From Mugil cephalus (taxonomy: Eukaryota; Chordata; Actinopteri; Mugiliformes; Mugilidae): DNA of 64,000 nt. Location: positions 12,554,175-12,618,174 of the forward strand of contig NC_061789.1 in the NCBI RefSeq assembly GCF_022458985.1, written 5' to 3'. Made by a program: the position numbers and the translations under genes. Positions 16,927 to 31,300 of the stretch are shown here, in pieces (position 1 is the stretch's first letter; each line of letters opens with the position of its first letter). Under the pieces are notes generated by a model. It made no database searches. It had not been told where the DNA came from and saw only the letters and a program-made list of their open reading frames with translations.

Positions 16927-19900
16927 AGGGGTAGCGGAACGTGCCAAAGACTGAAAGCTGGGAAATGTCCAAAGAAATGAGGAATGCCGCCAATGAATGA
17001 CGTCGAGGGACCGTGGCACTGGACTAAATATTCCTACTGAATCAATTTGCGAGAGTGCTACAGGAGTTTTCTTTCCAGAAAAAATTCCCGGGTGCTAAAC
17101 TCATCCCGCATGTTTGCGATGTTTGCTATATGCACACTGTACCGTTTACCCTGGCGGTTCAGTGTGTGGATCTGTGTTTTGGTGTGCAGCCTTTGAGGTT
17201 ACGGAACGCTGCAGCCCACATGAGCTCGGCTTTTAGATCTCTGAGATGTCTTTGTGCCGGATACAAGACGGCACCAGCAGCTGCCTGTTATGTTCAGGAT
17301 TCGGGTTTACTCTTAAACCCAGATCTGCTTCTGCGGTCTTTTTACGAAACGTGCTGTAGGGACAAATCATGCCTTATTAGGAGTGACGACGACACAATAT
17401 CGCAGTTATCGAAACTGCGCCTGTCAAATGATTACTGCAATAGGTTCTTTTTGGAATAGGAGTAATAGGAGTGGTCATATTTAAACAACTGGTTGTGAAT
17501 GAAGTACTCAGTCGGTACTGGTATTGGTACTGGTATGGACACATTTTAAACGATACCCAGCCCTACTTATTAGCACACATTTCTGAGCGGTATTCAGGCT
17601 GAACGTTCCCTGTTTGTACTTTCGCAGGAGGTCACCTGGTTCAGTTGATGTCTAGAGGATTGTGGCTTTGGGAATACAGGTAGGACGTGGATGTTTACGC
17701 CTAAGCCCTAGAAGGGCCCAGCGGGCAGGCAGTCGGTGCCTTTGTGCCTGCTGTGTTGTAGCGAAGCTCCTGAGGGCCCTGCAGGATGTCAGGGAGCAGC
17801 AGTAGGAAGTACAGAATAGGCCCTGTCGTAAGTTTAAAGTTTTTGCTGACGACTAGCATATGTAATGCCGATATTTGACTTGATCTGACGTGACCGAGGC
17901 GGTCTGCTGAAGTTCAAAGCAGCATCAGAATGAGTAGGAAGTGAGATTTATCGGACTTTAAATGTGGCATGGTTGTTGGTGCCAGTCAGTTAAGGGTCTA
18001 AAACTTACAAGATCTCTAGAAGTATCAAGTATCACTTAAATGCTACAACATTCATGAGTATTGTTTGTGGCCATGCCCATCCCTCCTCTGATGACTGTAC
18101 TGTATCCACCATAAAGCTATAATCATCTCAACCTGGTTTCTTGAACATGAACATTACAATGGCCTCCATAATCACCAGATCTCAATCCAACAGAGCTCCT
18201 TTAGGATGTGGTGGATCTGGAGATTTGCATAATGAGCATGCACCCGAGAAATCTGCAGCAACTGCATGCTGCCATCAGATTCTCTAAGGGACATTTCACC
18301 AACCTTCTTAAATGGTGAATGGTAAATTGGTTGAGATTTAATGGCTTTAAGAATTTGTGAAGAAAAGCAAGTACAATGGGATGAGGTGGGCTTGCCGGTG
18401 TGGAGTTCAGCCATTTAATCGGGCGGGCAGAGGCTAACAAACAGGAACCGGGAGGGCAAAGGCAGAACTCTTGGTCGGGAACAGAAGTCAAAGATGAATT
18501 ACTGGGAGGCAGACAGAGCCGGTCGGTGACTCTGAGAGAAGCAGGGTCAGTGCCAGTGCTGGAAAGCCTTGCAGGTGAGTGTGGAAGTGGTTAATACACG
18601 CTGGCTTGATTGCAGAGGATGTGGAGCAGCTGTGTGCACAGGTGAGTGAGCTGAGCTGACTGATGAGGTGGGAGTGGCTGGCAGAGGCGGGGTAGATGGA
18701 AAAATACTGAAAAGGAGCAGGGAGCCTGAACTGTTTCATATCAGATATATATATGTTAGATTGTTATGTATTAGCATCTTTAAGGTAGCACAATTCCCTG
18801 TCACCTTAGAGCCCTACCTCTGTTAAAGAGTTTACGCATGAGCAGTCAAATTCAACATGACTTGGTTAATGCCTCAAAAGGTTGGTAGGGCATTAACCTG
18901 CGACATCTGATTAAAGGGTTCAGGTCAAGTCATCAGATTTCAAGAGCGATCGGCCATATGGAAAGCAACCGTTTGGGTTTAGAACTTCACTTGGATACAT
19001 GAACACTGCAACAATAAAAGTTTCACTTGAGCACGAGCTGTATTAATCCCACCGGACCCCACCAATGCCTTATAAAAGAAGCTTGGAGTACATTAATAAG
19101 ACTTAATTTTGGCACAGCATAGCGAATATGCAAGCAACTATCCAGTTTCCTCCTCGTCCACCACACAGCGTTCTACAGCACGGTTCAAGATTGTCGCAGA
19201 TTGGAGCAGCATTAAAACCATCAAGGTGCTTATAACGAGGGGATGTGGAAAAAGAAATCAGAGAGTGAAAGGGGTCCCAAAAGGCTGATATCATGTGCTA
19301 AGTGAATTTCAGGCGAAGAACGTCCTGCTCCAGTCAGGCCTTTGTGGGAGTCCGGGGTCATGGCTCACGTTAAAGCGTACTGCATGTGTGTGTGTGTGTG
19401 TGTGGCTCAGGCCTGTTGGAAAGGGAAGAGAAAGCAGAGTGGACAGGAAAAGGGAGGGTTGGGACAATTATGCAAGCGCACAAAGACTGTTTGACCTGCC
19501 ACAGCAGGAAAAAGGTGTATCCCTCTGACTGAACACTGGGAACACAATCATCATCTAGTGTTACGTGGTTACCTAATATCATGTGCAGCTATGACTTTTA
19601 AGACCAGCATACACGTTGTAGCTTCTCAGATCTGCGCTCTGCAGACTTCTTGCGTGATTCTCCGCATATCCGCCTGGTTTTTCACTTGATGCAGGTTTGA
19701 CTGTTGTCACAAAGTTTTCTTTTTTTACTTTCTCAGCTCGTCTCAATCCCCTTCACCATGCGTGCTGACACGCACTGCCTTCCACTAAAGGATAATCTTA
19801 GTCTTTTATTTTTATGTGCGGCGCATCCGGCCAGCCTCCAGTTCCCTTAAAGACCTGTTGTCTTCTAGAAATGTTTGCACCTCCTAATCCTCTTCCAGCT

Positions 19901-22900
19901 CCAAAGATCCCGCCGCATCCTGCTGGCTGAGTCCTCTTTGGATGAGCCGCGAAGGCCGAGGTTGTCGCAGTTGCACGGCTCCACATTCGACAGCTCCGCG
20001 CTGTTTGGAGAAGAAGCAGCGCTCCGTCTGTCACACAGAAAAGGCAACACAAAAGCACAGCTGGATGAGCGCATGTGACTCGCAGACTCTCGTGCAGCCG
20101 CCGCTTAACGTGTATATTCCTGCGCGGTGATGTATTGGTGTTTGTATATGTTGCGGGGCGGGAGATGGACGACGCGCAGCAGTGGCACAGATTCAAAGAC
20201 ATGGGAAAGCTGGATGGATGCAGTCGGATTCTCGAAGTAGGTTAGTGGTGCAAAATTCAGCCCAGCTGTGCACGTCTCCACGTCTCACTCGCGGAGGCAT
20301 GTGAAAGCACAGTATCCTTTCAACGCATAGAAAGATGGAGGAGATCAAGAAAGGAGGGAAAAGATTATAGGTCAGGGGCTTGGGCCACTTGTTTTCAGTG
20401 CTTTATCTAATGCTCCTAACATAGCCTGCTGTAATGTACGGTATGATGTGTCACTGGGATTCTTCTGCCCGTTCAATTCATTTGTTAAACTGGTTTCCAT
20501 CCAAGGTAGCGTGGTTATTGTGGCTCAGGCTGTTCTTACAGGGACAGTGGCAGCTCAACCCACAGCCACTTGAGGTTCTTTCTTTGTCGCAACATCCAAC
20601 TACTCATAATGCATCAGTTTTGTGTGTGATGGATAGACGTGTGTGGCTTTGAATGGGTCATGACCACTAAGACACGCATAAAGGGGCTGAAGTGGTTGTA
20701 TGAGTGGGTGATTGTGAACTACGGTGGCTCTTGGGTAAAGGTTCCTTCACACAATCTCTCAGCTCAACTCATGTTGAATTTCTGTCCATGCTCTACGTAG
20801 AAAAAAGAAGTCTAATTTTGTTGTCATCTCTCTATTATGCTATGAAACTGAAAGCACCATCAGGTCTGCAGTGCTGGAACAGGAGACAGATATACTGGCT
20901 AACTTCAGTTAGATGAGAACAGCTGATATTCAAATGGCATGGAAAACATGGAATCGAAGGGGAAGTGCCCAGTTCAGAACCTGTTATTCTGGCCAGCCCC
21001 TGTCCAGTCCATATTTTAATACGAGTTTCCTCATGTGGACATAAAGCCACAAGCCGTCAGTCAAACATGAAGAAATGTAACTAAATGATGAGTAGTTTGA
21101 CAGTGTTCCCTTACTTATTGACAAAAAGTTATGTTCAGAATCACTGGGAAATCTCTCGACTCGGTTTTTCGCAAAATAATTGCGACATTTCTGAAATTTC
21201 GATAAAGTACATTTCACCAATTAATCATCTTGAGGCAATGCAACGTTCTGCTGGTGGAACGTTTGACCCTGGCGTTCGTGTGGATTGACCCCCACGCAAG
21301 AGCAATGACAACCCTTGGCAGCAGGCGCACACACAAAAATAGTTCAGGAACAACTCAAAAAACATGAAAAGCATCACAAGGCGTTGACCTGGCCTTGTCC
21401 CAAACCCCATCAGCCTGACACTTCTAATATGCGCCTCTCGCTGGCCAAACTCTCAGCTCTTCCGTAACTTATGTCTAGTGTCAAAGCCTTTGAACTATCT
21501 TCCACTATCGAAACCCCTTGACAAGAACTGGCAGTGCTGTAATTCCAGTTTTGACATCAGCTATGTTTCCACCAGAGTATACTTGGCAAAATCTTTTAAT
21601 AGTATATGGACTGCTATGTTGAGGTCACACAGGAAAACACTCATCACAAGTCTCCGTGTGAAAAACAAGCCTCCGCTTTGCTGCGGAAATGATGCAAGAA
21701 TCAGACGTGTTTACTTCTAATCGGCTCTCAACTACAGAGTTTTAAGAGAGTTTATGTAAAAAGGGCGTTTGAATGCAGAAGCACAGAATCTGGAAAACCC
21801 CTTTCACCCAGAACTTGGAAAAGAGTGATTGTCTGTCCTGAAACACCCACATATTTTGTCTAGTAAAAAAAAAAAAAAAAAAAATCTGGCTCTTTGTTTC
21901 TCTCTCTCCTCCTTATCTGCCTCTTCTCCTTACTGCTCTCTTGGAACAACAAAAGTAGAAGTATAGTCCTACTTGGCAGCTGGAACGTCTCTTCGTCTTT
22001 CTCACTACTCCTCCCTCCCTATCTTCCTGTCTTCGTAAATCTCTGCACTATACTCTTCTCCAGATTTTCGGCCTGAATCCACAATTATCCACCTACGTAG
22101 CTTCCTCCTCTGCAGTCTTTGTCTTTCAGTCGCGTTCACGTTCTGGTCGTCCGCTCGGGGCCTCTGATATCTGACTGTGCACATGCAGTGTTGTTACACT
22201 ACAGTTATTTCCCAGAGGACTCGCTCTGGGTTGTGGGTGTCTTTGGAGAGGCCCTGCTTGGTGTCAGAGTAACCTGGTCTGCTGTTTTGTTACACGGAAG
22301 CATCTGGGACCCTGTCCTTGGAGACTGGCACTTTCAGAACAGAAAATACTTGGCAGATGGTTGGATGAATGATCCGGCTATCATGGGCTAACACCCAGTC
22401 AGATGGATGGAGAATGATAGAGAAAGGAAGAGGAAACAAAACATGGTGCAGCAGGGGCGTCACTAGATTTTAAGGACAGGGGAGGCTTAGCCCCGGGGAG
22501 ATGGGCAGGATGTAAGCGAACGTAGGGTGAACACAAAATTTCACAAACAGCCAAGAAAGACTGAGAATTTATGTATTCATACCTCATGTGAATGAACTCA
22601 GCTTAATACTTAACTTTGTAAACAACCAAGACCATGCATTTCAAACTAACTAGCGAGCTAAGTAGCAGTGTTCTTTTAGAGCTCGAATGTATCTTTTAAC
22701 GCTTTGGTTCTTTAATTACATGCTGTTAGCTAGAGGCTGGAGCTAAATAATTGTTACTGACTCACTTTCTTAAAAATGTATCCTATATCCATCCTTATCG
22801 CTCTACCTTACACTGTGAAGTGAAGTGAAATGGACAGGTTTCAGCCCCCCTAAAATAGGCCTAATGACACCAGTTGCTTTCTTATCGTCGAGTACTTTGC

Positions 22901-25900
22901 TTAGCTCGGCACATACACTGTGCCATTTATTTTATTTATTTATTTTTTTTATGACGACAGCTCAATCACTCGAGAAACGCAATCACTTTAAAAATAACAG
23001 GCCATTGATTCCACATGGCGGAATACAGTATTTGGCATTTCCATGCTGCAACCATGCTTTTGGATGAAATGACAACCGTCACTAGCAGGTTAAATGTGGA
23101 GATTCTTGTGTTGAAAAGTAGCATGGGTGTAGCATGATCAGAGTCCGATATCGAACACTCACATATATGGACTCAGCAGCTGTTTATGCCAGAACTAGGT
23201 TTTGCACAAGGTCTCACTTGTAAACTATCAGTTCTATTTTTTTTTAACCAGGTGCATTAAAGATTGTAGACACAGGGTCTGAAAGTGCTTTTGACTCAAC
23301 ACACCAGTCTATCATGTGTTCATGTCCCGCACATGGCAAATAGAGGCGCATGGTGCCGTAATAAGTAGGAGCTAGGGCTTCCGCCAATGACAGATAGTGT
23401 GCCAGTGTTAGACATATCTGATTTTTTAGCGATTTTTAAGAAGATATTAGCATATGCAATTGCCTAGCCGGCCGTGCGTCGGCCTTTAATGCACTGACTG
23501 TGCATTAAAGCTCTTCAACCGTGAGTAGCAAGTACCATCCAGGAAGGGAACCAACAATACTCATTACTCATTTGCAATGTAACCCTGAGTTTAGTGGCAC
23601 ATTCACCATTCCAACCCCCCACTCTGCTGGTTACATTTGCTTAGACGTGACTGATCAGCTAATACTTTGAGCTGCTGAGTGGATGTCTCATAAAAAAAAC
23701 AATCTGAGCAAAATGAAGTTTGTGTGATAAGATAGCAAACATCTCTGTCTTTATGGTTGATAGATCGATGGCTGCACTTGAATTAATTAAAACTCATGCA
23801 AATCACTTTGCAAAAAATGCGCACTTGATGGAATTCTCTCGTACGATGCAAAGGAAATGACGTATGAGGTGAGATTTATAATAACCACAACAGATTCATT
23901 CTCATGGATACTGTTGTAATTGAGTAAGTTATAGAATAAGGGAACGTTTGGCAAAACCCTCCAACCGATTTGTCTTAAAAAATAGACCGACTAGAAGATG
24001 TTTTTCTAATAAAAAGCAAAGAGGAAACTTTAGAGTGAAATTCAGCAGTAATTGTTCATGAATAAGTGACTGTGACTAGTGGGTCTTCAGTTCTGTGAAG
24101 AGGCTGTCTCGCTTTAAGGGGTTGTGTCATAGGTTCTTTGATGCTTTGAAGAATCAAACGGGCATGTTGCGTTTGATGTAAGCTCTGATTCTCTGTTGTA
24201 ATCTAATTTTCATAAAGAGGATGTTGTGGATGTCTCCTCTGAGATGAGGAGAACTGCTGCAAGCATGGAAAACATTCAGTGATTACTTTAAGGCTTTTTT
24301 AAAAATTTTATTTTGATATGTTTTTTTTATAAGTGTGTAAATTACTTGAATACAAGCATGATTTTCAATTTATTGTTATCCCCTTAATATATACAACAAT
24401 GGGGAAAATACACAAAATTGTACTGATAGAGAACAATTGGTATCATAGAAGTAACTCCAATCAGCCACAACATTAAAACCACCAACTGGTGAAGTGAATA
24501 ACCATTGTGATCTTATTACAATGCAAAGATCTTCGTGGAAACCAGGGTCCTTGCATTTGTGGATGTTACTTTGATACGTGACACTACCACTTTCGGAGCA
24601 AGAACAACTTCTGGTCTACCTCTACGCAGCCACGCACAAAACAGAATTTTGTATTCTGATGCCTTACCATCAGAACCAGAATCAACTCTTAGGAATTTCA
24701 GCTTCAGTAGCTCATCTGTTGGATGGAACCACACCGGTCAGCCTTCGCTGCTCATGTGCATCAATGAGCCCTTTGCCCTCCATGATGGCAATTCATTCCT
24801 TGGATCACTTTTGATAGGTACTGACCACTGTAGACTGTAAACACTCCAAGCTGCAGGTTTTGGGGTTTCTTGGACCCAGTCTTCAAAGTTGCTCAAGTCC
24901 TTCTGTTTCTCTAAATCTCAAGAAAAGTGAATGTGAAAGTGTCGTGGGTTCATGTGTCAGTTACTCTCGAGGCTTGTGCAACTTTTATTGAGGAAATCCT
25001 TCAGCTAGGAGGTTAGCAGAAAATTTGCTGAAAGCTCACCATGACGGAAAATATACAGCGCACCTTTCAGCTTTCCTGGTGGAATTCACAACTACTACAT
25101 GGTGATTAGCGTACAAACCTTTGCTCCCCACTGCCCAAGGTGCCAAATATTTTGTCAGGGCATTGGAGTTAGAAATGTGTCCTTGTGCTCTTGTTGTGAG
25201 AGCCGTGTGAATCAGATCTGTCTGTTCAGAAGTATCCGACAGCGTCCAGTTATTGCCTGAACAGAACTATCTATGGGCCATTAAGACCCCCAGTAGTTTT
25301 CAGCAATCGGTTAAAACATGCTCTCACATATTGGTGATCACTGCTAATTGTTATGCCTTTTTATTTTTACATAGACGGCAACACAGGCTCCAACAAAGGA
25401 GTATTATTGGATGACCGCTCTACCTCCTGAACTACTGCTGCCGCCAAAGACCAGGATCTGCAAGCATCTTTTAATTTCATGGATTTTAACATTAATCATA
25501 ATATAAGTTATTAATATTTAGGACTGAAGTTCTGGTGTATTTGGATCTTGGTAATGGAAACTGCATTTAGGCCTGCTGTTTTTGGAGAGCAACAAATTAG
25601 AAACTGACACCCTGACACAGAAAATCCCACCGCCTCTTTCTCCAACTACGATATCAGCACAGCCTAGATAACATGATTTTGCTCTCTGGCTCGGCACACC
25701 TTATCAAAATGTGTGCAACAGCAATACACAGGACGGTCGTGACTGTCTGCATGGTCGGGGCAAGTGTCTTTTCACGTCCAACAGGGCTGTCCACGATACC
25801 GAATGTGCTGAGACCCTTTGCTCCATCGCTGACCATCTGACAGACATGTTGTAGTAAGAACAGGAAACAAGGAAACTGAGGCATTCATCAACCAGAAATA

Positions 25901-28276
25901 GACACAAGCCTGGTATCTTCTCAGAAAAACCTACTCTCTATTGGCGTACCTGATCTGATGTCTCTAAGTAGCAACACGCTTTTACACACACTTTTTTTTA
26001 TTCATTTCTCAATGTATCGTCCAAGTGAAGACAGTTTGAATTTGATTTCTGGATTTGAATTGTAACTTTGGCGACCTGACCCGTGGAGATGGTGGAGACC
26101 AGAGAGTGCTAAACATGGATATGGGACTTGAAAAGGGGAAGCTACAAACTCAGTGTCTGTCTTTTTTGTTGTCAACGGACCGGACCCTGCGTCTGTCTGA
26201 AAGATCTCCAGCACAGTGGCAGTTACTCATCCATGCATGCTTGGCGACCAATGAATGGGGAAAAAAGTCAAGCACAAACGTTTGAACCATAATAAGACGT
26301 ATTGATTGTTACTGGACCAGCATTCCTCTGGGTCATAATATGAAAAGCCTGAGCAGAGTTGAATTGGAAATCCATGTGGCTGCGCCTGCATGGTTAAGCA
26401 ATCAGTGTTTTTATATATATAATCTAATATGGATTTTTTCAGGAGCTTCATGTATGATGCATGAGATGTCCAGTGGCTGGCGTACAGTAGAGACTGACCT
26501 CACATTGATGTCAGATACATCTGGGTTGTACTATTACACACAACGGGTGATTGTTAGCCAAAACAGATCCCATCCCCTCAAACAAATTGCCCCATTCTCC
26601 GGTCCCGCCGAGCTCCTCCAGCCAGAGTAGGAGGGACGGAGGAGTGTTTTGCGCATTACCGACGTAGGTTGCCTGCAGGGTCTCTCGGCTCCACAATTGC
26701 TGCTTTATGAGGCTACTTAACAGAAGCCAAGGAGAGAGAGCAACAGAGGCAGGAGTGTGAAGATTTCTGGTGGGCTGGTATCAGTTTCTACATCACCCCG
26801 GGGTCCTTTTCTTTTATTTTCTTCCTTCACCGGAAGATTTCTGCTGCTTTGACAACCGCTTTGGTGTGTAATTGGCGTTTTTGCAATTTTCCTCCATTCT
26901 GTCTCTTTTTCTCTCTCCACGTCTGCATTTATCAAGGTTTTTCATAAAACGCATAAAACGCACAATTGCGAGTGTAATTGTGTGACAAATGCACCAGACT
27001 TGCTTTGCAGTCCATCTGCAGAAAAAATGAAAAATAATAATCCAGACTTTGATAATAATCTTTGACCCAACCTTTATTGTAAATAATCACTTTTCACTGG
27101 AGTCTTTTATTAAGTAGGGACCCCCAGACCTACTATATGTGTTCTATAATTAACTTGCCCTGGTGCTATTTATAAATGTACATTATTATTGTCATTTTGC
27201 GTTTAATATTAAGCTGTCCCGTGTCCCTTTACTAAAATATGTTGGATTCATGTTAATGTATATTTAAAGAAATTAAAATATGTGGGGGAAAATTAAAAAT
27301 ATATGTAACAAATGTCTAATCAACCAAAGATTTTCCGACCCCCCTGCAGTACCTCTGCAGACCGCCTAGGGGGTCTGTTAAAGATCTATGATTTATCATA
27401 CTGCCACAACAATTCACAACATTATCATAGGTACTGTGGTAATGGTTGCCTTCTCATTAAGCACATTCACAGATGTAACCAGAGCTGGTTATCGTTTAAC
27501 AGTCCGCGATACCAGTACCGATACCAGTGCCCTTAAAATGATACCAGTTGAGAATTTTATTAGATTTTTTTTTTCTTCATTCAGTATTAATCATGTGAAT
27601 AGAAAGCAATCAGCTGTTTAAATGTCACCACACTTATTACTCCTCTCATACCACTGTCACCTTAAAACAAGCCAGTGAAAGAGCTTCTTTTGGTATCGGT
27701 GAGACACCGTTCAGTCTCGCGCTGCTAGACATGGAGCTTATACCCCGTTGACATTTGACCCATTTTGCAGTTATGCATAATTATCTATCCAGCTCGAGTT
27801 TTCTTTATTCTCTTTATACATATTTTATTTAAAAAAAGAACGGACACCCATCTGGATCTTTTTTTCTCTTGACTAACTCCCCGTCTGTGAAAACATGAGC
27901 TCCGTGATTTCTCGGACCGGTAATAACCTAATTGCCCATGTGCTGCTTCTTCTGTCACTTCCAGAGCGAGATGGGAGAGGGGGATTTATTCATGCGGCTC
28001 CAAAGTGAGCGAGTGATACAGGGGGTAGATAAGAAGACAAGAGGAAGTAACTTTCCCTTTTTTTCCTCCATTATTTACAGTCACATTGGGTGGGTGTGGA
28101 GAGGAGGTGTGGGGTGGGTGGGTGGGGGTGTGGGGTGGGGGCCCTGAATGGTAAAGCTGCTTAGTGGCATGATTCAGTGGAGTGAAGAGGAGGGGGTTTG
28201 AATCTGCTTTCACCCCCCACTTCAAACGGTGGAGTTGAGGCGGACAAAGAGCGAGATAGTGGGGGGAGTGTGTGCA

Positions 28277-28315
<39 letters not shown>

Positions 28316-31300
28316 GTGCACGAGTGTGTAACAGCGTAGGAGAAGCACAATCTGGTATAGCTCCATGTGAAAATGACCTACTTCCTGTCAGCTCCCTCTC
28401 ACATGGATCGCTGTTTTCTGATGTGTTGGGGGAGAGAAGTGGGGGGGGGGTTTAAGGGGTCCAGGGGGGAAAGTCGACGCGTGTTGGTTAAATGAGTGCG
28501 ACTGAATAGACGAAATGTCCATTCATGTATGTGTACTCACCTGTGTAAACGGTGTTCGTAGGCGAACGCTTTAGAACACGCATGTCTGTTTTGATTAGCC
28601 CAAAAGAGGGCTGATGAGAGCTGACTATGAGAAAGCCAACATTTGAGGGGGTGGGTCCTCGCCAGATGTTCACGGGTCTGGTGAGTGTATGTCAAACATG
28701 CAGGATGTTAGTTATGGATGTCATCTACTTTCAGCAGTGAGAGTTCAAGGGTTTCGGTTTGGTTTTCAAGGAAAGATGCGTTTTTCTCGTGCAGGGCTTT
28801 TCTGCGTATATTTCCACAGACACGGGGTTCTGGATATAAATGGACATGAATGAACTTCCACGTATGTGCTGGAAACACACCCCGAAAGTTTAATTTAAAT
28901 CAACCTCTAGCAGGCACTAAATGCAAAGACTTTGGTCTACAGTCTTTGGGGGCAAATATTAACTATATTCTGTCTTTTGTTACTTACTACCATGATCTGC
29001 TCTATATTATAACAAAGCAGATGTTCAGTGGAATGCCGGGATTTTTCCCAGCGTGTATAGATTGGTCTGTATTTACATCCAGAGTTACGACACATCTGTA
29101 GCTACAGTGTTGAGGATCAGACTTGGGAGATCCCAAGAAAATGTCTAATTTCCTCCCAATTATACCAGTTTATCTCTATAAGGACATAATAGGCATCAAA
29201 ATGAAGACACACGCTTCCTAACTCTCACAGTGGAAACCAAAAGTTTATTTGAGGCTCATAATTTCATATTAAACATTAATTGGCCTTCCGTTTGAAGGAA
29301 AAACAGCAAACTGGGGACGGGGCCGAGGCACATTGATGCTCATGAGGTTGCAAAGGCTGATTCGTACAGTCTAGTTCAACAGAGGAGTTACTGTAGCTAA
29401 AACTGATGACAGAAAGGTGTCACAACACACAGTGCATCATGTTTGGTTTGGGGCTGCGTATCCATAGACCTCTCTGACCAGGTGGTGGAAAATATAGTAT
29501 AGCACCAGGATGCAAGGAACACCTTCTTGCCGTTGCCATGTCATGGAGAACATTGTTGCAGAGCACGTCACCACTGTCAATGACAAGGAGGTGTGCTTGA
29601 TCTGCAACGATGCTCAGGTGATGGTAGATGTCACAGTAACATCCACACTACCAAGGTGTCATTGGTGTCATTCACTTGGTGGTTTTGATGTTGGGACCGG
29701 TTGTTCTTCAAGCTGGAAATACAACCCATGCCTCCCGCTTCAATCTGCCTTCGCAGTATTTATGCTTAGTTTCAAGAACAAGCAGCAGTTACGTCCGTTA
29801 GTTTTTTTTAATTTAGGTCATGAGAAATGTCTTTGGGATGGATTTAGTGAAACACGTAAGCACCGTCGAGCTTAATCCCCGCAACTCTGACAGGATCTGG
29901 TTCGGAAGGTGAACCCGTTTAATCCATCCTCAAAACGCTGTTGGCCTCTCTTTGTCTCTGTCTCTCGCTCTCACACATCCTCTTTCATTTTTCCTACTCT
30001 GTGTGTTTTCCAGTACCCGACGACCTGTCTTTGGAGGAAAGAGACGAGCTGTTGAACATACGGCGGAGGAAGAAGGAGCTGCTGGATGACATCGAAGTGA
30101 GCATCTGTGGCAGTGCTTCTGCTCGTTAGTCGCCAAGTATCGCTGGGCAAATCAAAAAGGAATGAATCTGAGCAAATTATTCAAATGTGTTGCGTGTCTG
30201 GAGAACCCCCACTGATTTAATGCCGAACTATGTTACACTGCACTGAGCATCGTTTTGATGTGTATGATTTCTGCATGCAGCTGCTGTGAGATATTTACGT
30301 ATATCAGAAAAGTCCTCTTATCAGGAGTCTCCCTACACAATCTAATAGATGCACTAAGGCTTTCTTGAGATGATCATTTAAAGACTCTGGTATCATTAAT
30401 AATTAATTCACCTATCCCAGTGCGTAAAGCCATTCTTCATTACGATGCCCTTTTCTACTGATTGATATCAGATGTTCATAGGCTCCAGTTATTTGTTTGT
30501 TCCTTCAGAGCTGCGCCAAACTGCAGCGTATGAAATAACCGACAGAGTCCTTCTCTTGCAGCGGCTGAAGTTTGAGATTGCCGAGGTGATGAATGAGATT
30601 GAGCATCTAACCTGTGTGGGGGAGAGGTGAGTTTCTGTTTGTTTTATTTTTGATGAGTGACGTTTTTTTTTTAGGGGTCTGAGCTGAGGATTATTCGTAT
30701 TGTCAATTCACCAGTTGAGTAAAAAAGTGAAATTGAACTCCAAAAAATGTTAATTCATGGTTTAACACAGGTGTCTTCAATGCCGAGGACCCCCAAACTG
30801 ATGGAGAGATTAAGTAGCGACCCCCTACCTACTATATGTGTTCAATATTAAACTTAGCCTGGTTCTGCCTCCATTTATCACTAAAATATACTATAAAATG
30901 TGTATGATTCATGTTAATGTGTATTTAAAGAAATTTAAATTTGTGGGGGATTTAAAAATAAATAAATAAATAAAAATCTAATCAACCAAAGATTTTGGTT
31001 GGTTAAAAGTTTTAGTTAAAATACTTATTTTTTCTTTTCTTTTTTCATTTTGTTGAAAAAAAGCATGCACTAAAAGAAAATACATTTGTCATATTTATTT
31101 TCTGTGGCTCGACTGTGGATGATCACATTTAGTTTGTTAAATGACAGACCTTATAATTCATGTTTGTTACTTTAATATGCTCGTGTTGTTAAAAAAATCC
31201 AAAGGAAATACTATGAATCAATAATTCATTTTTCAAACAGTCAACCCATGAACTCATTTCACCTGTGCTCCATCTCCTCCACTCTTAAAAATGTACAAGA

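Larger units (their letters stand above)
15443..30013 (+). other. cyth3: cyth3 intron 1 (14.6 kb)
   Basis: No exon of a separate gene was recognised. It contains Tc1 relics (17.9, 21.2, 24.5 and 29.3 kb), a transposon with CAGGGGCGTC ends (22.45 kb), a hAT MITE copy (27.1 kb), GT repeats (16.9, 19.4 and 28.3 kb), and a CpG-rich block at 19.88-20.24 kb that may be an alternative promoter. Confidence 0.6.

Noticed and set aside
17055..17459. 134-codon plus-strand frame with [14 protein letters not shown]
   Set aside because: It faintly resembles the L-Q-x-V-Q-N-A-A-A-R motif of LINE proteins, but the rest does not follow and I could not support it as a LINE.
19798..20202. 134-codon minus-strand frame
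   Set aside because: It overlaps a CpG-rich block whose complement is the better candidate exon. Cys/Ala-rich composition without a domain.
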